Source: Cellvibrionales bacterium
Lineage (GTDB): Bacteria; Pseudomonadota; Gammaproteobacteria; Pseudomonadales; JAHEGP01
Assembly: GCA_024645065.1 (NCBI GenBank)
Contig: JAHEGP010000090.1
Span: forward strand, 1 to 10,858
DNA length: 10,858 bases
Direction: 5' to 3'
Shown: positions 1 to 5,462 of the stretch, in pieces
How the letters are laid out: each line of letters begins with the position of its first letter
Position numbering within the stretch: the stretch's first letter is position 1
The notes under the pieces: generated by a model
Seen by the model: only the letters and a program-made list of their open reading frames with translations
Databases searched by the model: none
Told to the model about the DNA's origin: nothing
Made by a program: the position numbers and the translations under genes

Positions 1-2
1 AA

Positions 3-146
3 CGCTATCTGCGCGAATCCAACGGCTCGCTTACAACATTGGCGGATATGCTGTGTTACTCAGAGTTGAGTGTTTTCTCCAACGCCTTCCGTCAGCGTTT
101 TGGCATGTCTGCCAGGCAGTGGAAAAACCAGCAGATTGCAAGCTAG
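3..146 (+). CDS. AraC-family transcriptional regulator, C-terminal fragment (5' end outside window)
   Basis: The reading frame is open from the window edge and ends at TAG 144–146, giving 47 residues. The peptide holds the second helix-turn-helix of an AraC/XylS DNA-binding domain: the LADMLCYSELSVFSNAFRQR stretch, then FGMSARQW, which is the usual end of this domain (LGYSE-SAFSRAFKRW-G-SP-QWR in relatives). Proteins of this kind bind promoter DNA as activators of neighbouring catabolic operons. The effector-binding N-terminal half is not in the window, so neither ligand nor subfamily can be read. The gene converges on the leftward SDR operon, sharing a 4-bp stop overlap, and is a plausible regulator of it. 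The regulator assignment is firm; the target is inference. Confidence 0.85.
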   Translation, partial: RYLRESNGSLTTLADMLCYSELSVFSNAFRQRFGMSARQWKNQQIAS

Positions 147-955
147 TACTGTTGCCCAAATTTCCAGCGCAACAGCCATTGCGAACTCCTGGCGAACAAT
201 TCGGGAAAGTGACGGGCAGTCCAGGCCATTATGCTGGCACGGATGCCTGGAATGATAACCGCCTGGTGCTTACTGATGCCGCGAGCAATTTTTTTGGCAG
301 CCACATCAATCTCCATGGTGCCCACCAGATCCTTTAGAAATCGCGTTTGTGGCACGCCCTGCGCGCTTTCCGCGGCAATCATTGGTGTGTTGACTTCGGG
401 CGGGCAGATCAAATGTACCCTTACCCCGCTCCCGGCCAATTCCTGTCTCAAAACCTGGGCCAAGCCGGTAACCGCAAACTTGGATGCACTATAGGCGCCA
501 TAACCATACAAGCCGATAAGGCCTGCCATCGAGGAGACAAAGGCAACCTGGCCTGATCTGCGCTGCAACATGCAAGGTAAAACTGCGCGCACTACTTCTC
601 GGCTGCCGGCCAGGTTGATATCGACGATGCGATCAAACTCATCGGCCGTGGTATCGAGAAACCGCTGGTTGCCGGCAACACCCGCACAGAGTATCAACAG
701 GTCGGGCGCACCGTCACGTGAGACTACCTTGTCCATGGCCACTGCAAGGCTATGGTAATCCGTTATGTCCAGTGATTCGCCCTTGATGACCTGGCCGGAA
801 TTTACCGCCACGCTGTTGCAAGCACTGACGGCCGCATCCAGTTTTTCCTGGTTGCGCGCCATCAGGATAATATCGCATCCCATCTTCGCGTAATATTGGG
901 CCAAGCCCAGGCCAATGCCGCTGGAGCCACCCGTTATGTAAACTCTTTTTCTCAT
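143..955 (-). CDS. Short-chain dehydrogenase/reductase, KDSR-like (SDR 1)
   Basis: This is a 270-residue classical SDR, a cytoplasmic NAD(P)-dependent oxidoreductase acting on an alcohol/ketone. The Rossmann glycine motif TGGSSGIG is at residues 8–15. The structural LCAG is at 89–92. The catalytic tetrad is N114, S142, Y155 and K159 (YSASK at 155–159). R34 follows the second beta strand, which usually favours NADPH. The ICPPEVNTPM stretch (183–192) and an extended C-terminal tail with aromatic and basic residues resemble 3-ketodihydrosphingosine reductase relatives. That is similarity only and does not set the substrate. The start ATG (953–955) lies inside the stop of the upstream SDR (ATGA overlap) with no Shine-Dalgarno of its own, so translation is probably coupled. 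It is the last gene of the leftward block. The family is sure, the substrate unknown. Confidence 0.9.
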   Translation of the reverse strand: MRKRVYITGGSSGIGLGLAQYYAKMGCDIILMARNQEKLDAAVSACNSVAVNSGQVIKGESLDITDYHSLAVAMDKVVSRDGAPDLLILCAGVAGNQRFLDTTADEFDRIVDINLAGSREVVRAVLPCMLQRRSGQVAFVSSMAGLIGLYGYGAYSASKFAVTGLAQVLRQELAGSGVRVHLICPPEVNTPMIAAESAQGVPQTRFLKDLVGTMEIDVAAKKIARGISKHQAVIIPGIRASIMAWTARHFPELFARSSQWLLRWKFGQQY

Positions 956-1800
956 CGTGAACGGTTGGCGGAGACCGGGTCGCTCGCCATCTTTTTCAGC
1001 TCAGACTGCACGATTTTGTCCACTACCGTATTCATTATAAAATCGGGCAAATAGCGGTTACATAGATAAGTCATCTTTGCCTTGGTGCCGGGGATAATGA
1101 CACTATTGCCCGCATCCAGGCCGGCAAAAATGCCCTGCATAGCTTCTTCAAGCGATAGCGAGCCTCCCAGATCCTTGAGCCGGCGCGAAACCGGATGCAT
1201 ATGCTTCGCTTCCTCGACCACCATCGGCGTGTCAACTTCGGGTGGGCAGATAAGACCCACGTCGATGCCCCTGGGTTTGCATTCCAGCCGCAGCACCTTG
1301 CCCAGGCCAATAACCCCGAACTTGGAGGCGCTGTAGGCTGCATAGGAATAATTGGCCGCAAACCCCGCCATCGACGCCACCAGTACCAGCCGCCCACCCT
1401 GTTGCATGTGCGGTAAAACCGCCGCTGCGAAGTTGCGCGAACCAAACAGATTCACCTGCACAACCAGCTCAAAGTCTTCCCGGGGCAATTCCGCAAAAGG
1501 CTGTGCCCTTTGCACACCGGCACAATTGATGGCGAGTTCGGGCACACCAATTGCTTCAACAGCCTGCTTAACCGAGCCAGTCAATTGCCCGGCATCTGTT
1601 ACGCTGGACTTGAATGCGACTATTTGCCGGGATTTATTTTTCCTGGCGTCCTGCAGTTCTTTTAACACTCCATCGTCAAGCACCAGGTCAAAGATCGCCA
1701 CGTCGGCGCCACGCCGCACATATTCAAGGGCAAATGCCTTGCCGATACCACTCATCCCGCCACTGACAAAAAACGTCTTCGGGTTTTTTAGCCCCGCCAT
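952..1800 (-). CDS. Short-chain dehydrogenase/reductase, KDSR-like (SDR 2)
   Basis: This is a 282-residue classical SDR. The glycine motif SGGMSGIG is at 13–20, INCAG at 91–95, and the catalytic residues are N117, S143, Y156 and K160 (YSASK at 156–160). An Asp at position 38 (IFDL) ends the second beta strand, the usual sign of NAD(H) preference, in contrast to the Arg in the adjacent SDR. ICPPEVDTPM (184–193) is nearly the same as in SDR 1, so the two are probably diverged paralogues. Two of them with opposite cofactor signatures could run an oxidation and a reduction, or epimerise one centre; this is inference. The cupin gene lies 61 bp upstream. The Shine-Dalgarno before ATG 1798–1800 is weak. 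The substrate is not known. Confidence 0.9.
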   Translation of the reverse strand: MAGLKNPKTFFVSGGMSGIGKAFALEYVRRGADVAIFDLVLDDGVLKELQDARKNKSRQIVAFKSSVTDAGQLTGSVKQAVEAIGVPELAINCAGVQRAQPFAELPREDFELVVQVNLFGSRNFAAAVLPHMQQGGRLVLVASMAGFAANYSYAAYSASKFGVIGLGKVLRLECKPRGIDVGLICPPEVDTPMVVEEAKHMHPVSRRLKDLGGSLSLEEAMQGIFAGLDAGNSVIIPGTKAKMTYLCNRYLPDFIMNTVVDKIVQSELKKMASDPVSANRSR

Positions 1801-1861
1801 GATCCCAGCCCTACAATTGTGGAATTAACCGTGCACAAGAAGTCCCCGCCAGCACCCCGAA

Positions 1862-2338
1862 TTACGCTGCAGGCGGTATAATTTCGACCAGGCTATGCAC
1901 ATCGACCTGCGCGGCCTCTGCCAACGATAGACCCTCGAAGGCCTTCAGGAACGGCATGTCCAGTTTTACAATCGTCCCGTCCGGCAGGATATTGTCCAGA
2001 TAACGCCCGTTTTTACCATCGAACACGATAAACAGCTCAGCGCCCTCGTCGCTCCAGGGCGTGTGATCATTGCCCTCGTCTTCCCAGGCTGACTCCCCGG
2101 CAGAAAAAGCGCCCTCGTCATATTCCCAGTTGCCGCTGATGGTATAGGCTATCGCACGGCAGTAGTGAATATGCCGTGGCATGCGCGTGCCTGGATTAAA
2201 CTTAATCTTGACGACAACCCGGTCCATCTTCTCGTCGGCCTTGAGCACTTTGACAAAGACGCCTTCCGCACCGGGCAAAGGAATTGGCAGGTAATCCTGA
2301 TCACCATCACGCATTATGTTCATAGTTTCGTTGATCAT
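1862..2338 (-). CDS. Single-domain cupin, 2,4'-dihydroxyacetophenone dioxygenase/ChrR-like
   Basis: This is a 158-residue single cupin. Motif 1 is seen as PGTRMPRHIHYCRAIAYTISG (residues 49–69), with H56 and H58 as likely metal ligands. A further histidine, H92 in NDHTPW, sits where motif 2 places the third ligand. The usual motif-1 glutamate is not at its normal place, as in the 2,4'-dihydroxyacetophenone dioxygenase-like cupins, which this resembles along most of its length (AYT-SG-WEYDEG, then a GNDHTP and GAELFI pattern). The role may be metal-dependent ring or side-chain dioxygenation, or simply binding. The start at 2336–2338 is chosen because AAGGAG lies 7 bases upstream; a GTG at 2366–2368 would add ten residues but lacks such a site. 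It lies between the VOC/SRPBCC gene and the SDR pair. Confidence 0.75.
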   Translation of the reverse strand: MINETMNIMRDGDQDYLPIPLPGAEGVFVKVLKADEKMDRVVVKIKFNPGTRMPRHIHYCRAIAYTISGNWEYDEGAFSAGESAWEDEGNDHTPWSDEGAELFIVFDGKNGRYLDNILPDGTIVKLDMPFLKAFEGLSLAEAAQVDVHSLVEIIPPAA

Positions 2339-2345
2339 TGTGTTT

Positions 2346-2351
2346 CTCCTT
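2346..2351 (-). promoter_or_regulatory. Ribosome binding site of the cupin gene
   Basis: AAGGAG on the minus strand stands 7 bases before ATG 2336–2338. It decides the shorter cupin start against the in-frame GTG thirty bases further upstream, since the site lies inside the coding sequence of the longer form. Confidence 0.7.
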
Positions 2352-2429
2352 TTTCGCTGGTTGCTCACTCACTTGATTGATGACAAGACTAGAGAAATTG
2401 CTTGCTCGCTATTTGGTGAAACGCGACAC

Positions 2430-2458
2430 TCTATTGAGAAAAAATGACACGCTGACAA
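2430..2458 (-). promoter_or_regulatory. Possible sigma-70 promoter ahead of the cupin and SDR genes
   Basis: The 140-bp gap between the VOC/SRPBCC gene and the cupin is the widest in the five-gene block and holds TTGTCA (2453–2458, five of six to the -35 consensus). Seventeen bases on comes AATAGA (2430–2435, only three of six to the -10 consensus). If real, it would let the cupin and the two SDRs be transcribed apart from the two upstream genes. No terminator hairpin was seen in the gap. This rests on motif matching by eye. Confidence 0.25.
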
Positions 2459-2478
2459 TGAATGAAGAGAAATCGACC

Positions 2479-3858
2479 TTACTCACTCTCCAGCTGCGAC
2501 TTCAGGTTTTGCAGAGCGCTGGCAAAGATTTTTTGCAGCGTCCACGCGGTTATCCCGCCGGTAAAAGGGAGGTTGGATTTAAACTGTATCGCCCAACGCA
2601 CCCTGGTCTTGCCATGCTCCTCGCTGACAAACACATCACCGCGGTGCCATTTGAATGGCGCTCCGGTGCGCAATCGGTAGGTATAGTGCCGACCCTCTTC
2701 CCAGGCAACCACTTCCTCGGTAATCCGGGCGCCAAAGGCGCTCAACTCACGTATGCAGCCAAGCCCGTTAGGCGATTTTTCGCCGGGGCGTAGCAGCTTG
2801 CCGGTGAACAAGCTCCAATCGCCCATGCGCTGGTGATCGGTCAATTTGTTCCAGGTGTCACTGGCGGGGGCGTCGATAAGGATTTCGTTGTCGACATAAG
2901 GTTCGCCGGTATTGAACCCGCTCAGCGACCATAGCTGCTTGCGGGCATTGAGCATTTCGACGCTGAACCCCTGCGGGTCGTTGACGTACATTACGCGAAA
3001 AATACCGATATCCACCGGCTTGCCGTTGGCGGTCATACCATTGGCTGTGGCATGGGCGAACTCCCGATCAAAATCGCGGCTTTGGGCAAACCCCACGGCA
3101 ATATTCATAAAGCCCTGGTCACTGATTTGATAATCCGTTGGCCACGGCTTTGGAGCATGGCTCTGGTATTCGACAATCTCTACCAAAAAGTTGCGGCCAC
3201 GTAACAGGGCTGATTTTGTCTTTGCGCCTTTTAGGCCCCACAGAGCTTCGTGCTCTGGCGTGTGCAACTGGAATCCCTTCACCTCGGACAGGCCCATAGC
3301 ATTGATGAACGCATCCCGGGTGATTTCGAGTGTAGGAACTGACAAACGTATAAAGCGGGTGGCCGTGAGTAGTTCAGGCCTGACAATACAGGGGTCTGTG
3401 TCTTCTATCTGGCTTAGAGGGTCGCGCTCCATAACCTCAATCCAGTTACCCTCCGGATCCTGCAGGCAGATGCGTCGGTCGCCCGGATCACCGACAGGTT
3501 TGGGCAGAGGCCGATCACTGCGGGCCGCAATCATCCCCCGCACCTTGTCAAAATCTCGCGCATGAATGCCCACCATGCTATAGCCAATATCGCAAAAACG
3601 TCTGTCGCTGGGCCTGGCCCTGGATTTGGGGCGATAGAACTGAAAAAACTCGAGCTGGAAATAGTCCTGTTGCTCAACCAGCCAGATGACTTTTTCAGCC
3701 GGGTTGGGAGTAATACCCTGGATGCGGTTCGTGGGCATGGGCGGAGCGCTGACTATGCCCCCGGACTTTACCATGCCAAAACAATCGTGGTACCAGTCTC
3801 GCAACTGGCCCGCATTCAGGCAGGAAAACCCGACTTGGCAGATGTGCTTGTTCGACAT
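2479..3858 (-). CDS. VOC–VOC–SRPBCC three-domain fusion protein
   Basis: This is a 459-residue protein without a signal peptide. Residues about 5–145 form a first vicinal-oxygen-chelate (glyoxalase/extradiol dioxygenase) unit, ending with DPEGNWIEV (134–142), whose E141 is a typical metal ligand. Residues about 165–305 form a second VOC unit ending with NDPQGFSVEML (293–303), E301 being the equivalent residue. Residues about 322–459 look like an SRPBCC (START/polyketide cyclase-like) ligand-binding fold: VDNEILIDAPASDTWNKLTD, then a beta-rich part and a long C-terminal helix. In the first VOC unit Q8 takes the place often held by a His ligand, so metal binding is not assured. GAGGAG (3868–3873) and AAAGGA (3862–3867) precede ATG 3856–3858. 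The domains are well supported; the joint function is unknown. It could be a ring-cleaving or isomerising enzyme with a hydrophobic-ligand module. Confidence 0.8.
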   Translation of the reverse strand: MSNKHICQVGFSCLNAGQLRDWYHDCFGMVKSGGIVSAPPMPTNRIQGITPNPAEKVIWLVEQQDYFQLEFFQFYRPKSRARPSDRRFCDIGYSMVGIHARDFDKVRGMIAARSDRPLPKPVGDPGDRRICLQDPEGNWIEVMERDPLSQIEDTDPCIVRPELLTATRFIRLSVPTLEITRDAFINAMGLSEVKGFQLHTPEHEALWGLKGAKTKSALLRGRNFLVEIVEYQSHAPKPWPTDYQISDQGFMNIAVGFAQSRDFDREFAHATANGMTANGKPVDIGIFRVMYVNDPQGFSVEMLNARKQLWSLSGFNTGEPYVDNEILIDAPASDTWNKLTDHQRMGDWSLFTGKLLRPGEKSPNGLGCIRELSAFGARITEEVVAWEEGRHYTYRLRTGAPFKWHRGDVFVSEEHGKTRVRWAIQFKSNLPFTGGITAWTLQKIFASALQNLKSQLESE

Positions 3859-3928
3859 TTATCCTTTCTCCTCTTTTTCGTACTTGCCTGCGAGACGAGT
3901 ACTGCCAGGCAGCGCTTGACGCGATTAC

Positions 3929-3952
3929 AGCCCGGGCTTTAGATCAAGCCCG
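3929..3952 (-). repeat. Hairpin-forming inverted repeat across the epimerase stop codon
   Basis: CGGGCTT (3933–3939) and AAGCCCG (3946–3952) are perfect 7-bp arms around a 6-base loop that contains the stop of the epimerase gene. A 10-bp palindrome AGCCCGGGCT (3929–3938) overlaps it. No run of T follows on either strand, so it is not a standard intrinsic terminator. It may stabilise a processed mRNA end or reduce read-through into the next gene. Confidence 0.4.
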
Positions 3953-4928
3953 TCTCACGGGCCCAGTCCCTGGAGCGGCGCATACCCTCCTTGAGATCAA
4001 CCTGCGGCTCGTATCCCAGTAGGTGAGTCGCCTTTTTTATTGAATAGCCAGCCTTGCGCGCTAGCATATCCATCGTGCCCTTGCCCAATTCACTTTGACC
4101 GCCAAAAAGGCGCGTGATAAAACCCGCGGACTCGGCGAGGGCCCGGGCGGGGGCCAGACCCATAGTGCGCGGACTCCGGCATCCGGCCATCTCGGCGTGA
4201 TAGCTGAAAAATTCGCTACACGTTACTTCGACGCCCCCACCAATCGTAAATATCTGGCCGCGCCCCTCTTTGCGGGTTGTAGTCAGGACTAAACCCTCAA
4301 CCATGTCATCAATATACACAGGGCTGAAAATCCCCTGGCCATTGGCAGGCAGGATGAATTTGCCAGATTTCATCATTTCTATGGGCAACACTATCCAGGG
4401 GTGAGAGCCCGGCCCATACACATCTGCCGGCCGCACAATAGTGCAGTCGATGAGGCCCCGTGCATGACTGGCCAACACAATGTGCTCGGACGCAATCTTG
4501 GTATCTACATAGGGATTACCGTTGGGACGCAGCGGGTGTTCTTCGCCAACCCTGGAGGTGAAATCAAAGCCAAAGGCCGCAACCGACGAAAGTTGTACAA
4601 AGTGATCAACGCCTGCGGCTGCACTTGCGCTGATGAGATCAGCAGTGGCCTTAACATTGACTGCCCAGGCCTTGTCCATGGTTACGGTATTGGACACAAT
4701 GGCGGCACAATGAATCACCGTTGCCGCGCCGCGCAGCGCATCGGTCCAGTTGTCGCGCCGGGTCAAATCCCCAGCCACCACGCCCCACTCGGGGTCGGCC
4801 TTAAAATCAACACCGGCCACCTCTGACCCCAGCACGCGATAGCGGCGGGCCAGTGCCCGGCCAATAAACCCATTAGCACCTGTAATGAATACTTTGGCGG
4901 GCACATCGACTGTCTGTTTCTCGCTCAT
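3939..4928 (-). CDS. NAD-dependent epimerase/dehydratase, 3beta-hydroxysteroid dehydrogenase-like
   Basis: This is a 329-residue extended SDR. ITGANGFIG (residues 15–23) is the Rossmann glycine motif of this class. D41 ends the second strand and indicates NAD(H). IHCAA (72–76) and QLSSVAAFG (112–120) carry the active-site serines, and Y140 with K144 (YVDTK) form the catalytic pair. RPADVYGPG (166–174) is the hallmark substrate-domain motif of epimerases and 3beta-hydroxysteroid dehydrogenase-like enzymes. It probably oxidises or isomerises a secondary alcohol on a hydrophobic or sugar-like substrate in the cytoplasm. The neighbours (VOC, SRPBCC and SDR proteins) favour a polycyclic or steroid-like substrate over a nucleotide sugar; this is inference. 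GAGGA (4940–4944) lies 11 bases before ATG 4926–4928, rather far. It is the first gene of the leftward block. Confidence 0.85.
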   Translation of the reverse strand: MSEKQTVDVPAKVFITGANGFIGRALARRYRVLGSEVAGVDFKADPEWGVVAGDLTRRDNWTDALRGAATVIHCAAIVSNTVTMDKAWAVNVKATADLISASAAAGVDHFVQLSSVAAFGFDFTSRVGEEHPLRPNGNPYVDTKIASEHIVLASHARGLIDCTIVRPADVYGPGSHPWIVLPIEMMKSGKFILPANGQGIFSPVYIDDMVEGLVLTTTRKEGRGQIFTIGGGVEVTCSEFFSYHAEMAGCRSPRTMGLAPARALAESAGFITRLFGGQSELGKGTMDMLARKAGYSIKKATHLLGYEPQVDLKEGMRRSRDWARETGLI

Positions 4929-5093
4929 AGCTTGTCACTTCCTCTGTCAATCCGGATATGCAGAGAACCCTGCTGGACCGGCTTTGCAGTATGGACAAAC
5001 CACGTCATATTGAATTTAGATAAAACGACAGTGTTTTTAGATTGAGCGACACCACATAAAGCCCGGCAGCGACACCTGCGATGCCGCGTGTCA
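4929..5093. other. Upstream region of the leftward five-gene block, no gene seen
   Basis: This stretch lies between the epimerase start and the transposase remnant. None of the short open frames crossing it carries a recognisable protein. A promoter for the five-gene block should lie here, but no convincing -35/-10 pair was found. A TTGACA at 4946–4951 on the minus strand is too close to the start codon to serve this gene in the usual way. Confidence 0.4.
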
Positions 5094-5327
5094 CTAGTAG
5101 AGCTGGTCTGTTCGATTGAGCTGTGGTTCCCATTGCCGCAGCGATTGAACACCGGCCTTGAAACTCATTTTCCCGGGTAATTGATCTATGGTTTTTGCTG
5201 AATCTACCATCAATGATCGAACTGCGTTACAGGCGATCAAGTGCATGCGTATTTCCTTCCCCACCATAGCCGGAGAGTGACAACCCAGTAAGTCCATCCC
5301 CATCGTCGTATTGATATCCCGAACTCG
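5094..5327 (-). pseudogene. Remnant of an IS4-type transposase, C-terminal part only
   Basis: On the minus strand the frame reads RVRDINTTMGMDLLGCHSPA and then MVGKEIRMHLIACNAVRSLM, followed by a QLPGKMSFKAGVQSLRQW-like stretch and a stop at 5094–5096. This is the conserved C-terminal part of IS4-type DDE transposases (relatives read RDIKTTMGMD-L-C--P-MV-KEI-MHL-AYN-IR-LM, then SFK-). The glutamate-containing catalytic core and everything N-terminal are missing: upstream of about 5327 the same frame no longer resembles a transposase. Intact family members are several times longer, so this is a dead fragment. No terminal inverted repeats were identified. It marks past insertion or rearrangement next to the A+T-rich secreted-protein gene. 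The family call is from recalled motifs. Confidence 0.7.
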
Positions 5328-5462
5328 CCAGGGAGCAGGCCATAGGTCAGCGCGAAGCGGCTCGGTTTGGCCACGAAGTTTTTCACGATGGCGCCCCGAG
5401 CGCTGCCCTTGAATAGCGGGTTCCGGTCCAATAGGTGCTTTAAAAGCAAGCCGTTTTTATCA
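5328..5462. other. Unassigned stretch between transposase remnant and secreted-protein gene
   Basis: On the minus strand an open frame crosses this stretch and runs out of frame with the transposase remnant (it contains NPLFKGSARGAIVKNFVAKP and SRFALTYGLLPGEFG). It has coding-like composition but no family I recognise, no start with a Shine-Dalgarno site, and no complete ends. It could be a scrap of a gene destroyed when the insertion sequence arrived, or chance. A short dyad TGCTTT-A-AAAGCA (5436–5448) lies downstream of the secreted-protein gene without a T run. Confidence 0.35.

Noticed and set aside
53..337. 94-residue + strand open frame crossing the regulator end and the SDR gene
   Set aside because: It is out of frame with the AraC fragment, has no Shine-Dalgarno site, and lies mostly antisense to a well-supported SDR.
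1352..1828. 158-residue + strand open frame opposite SDR 2
   Set aside because: It is antisense to an SDR with all catalytic motifs; its composition is that of a shadow frame with no recognisable domain.
109..3912. Same 11-mer CTGCCAGGCAG at 109–119 and 3902–3912 as a dispersed repeat
   Set aside because: The first copy is inside the AraC coding sequence, flanking bases do not match, and only two copies were seen, so chance is the simplest reading.
4401..4826. 141-residue + strand open frame opposite the epimerase gene
   Set aside because: It is antisense to a complete extended SDR; no start signal or known motif.
5436..5448. TGCTTT-A-AAAGCA dyad as terminator of the secreted-protein gene
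   Set aside because: A one-base loop cannot form a normal hairpin, and no T run follows on the minus strand.
5237..5449. 70-residue minus-strand open frame as a real small gene
   Set aside because: Its only initiation codon is a TTG without a Shine-Dalgarno site, and its end overlaps the transposase remnant in another frame. Kept only as an unassigned stretch.
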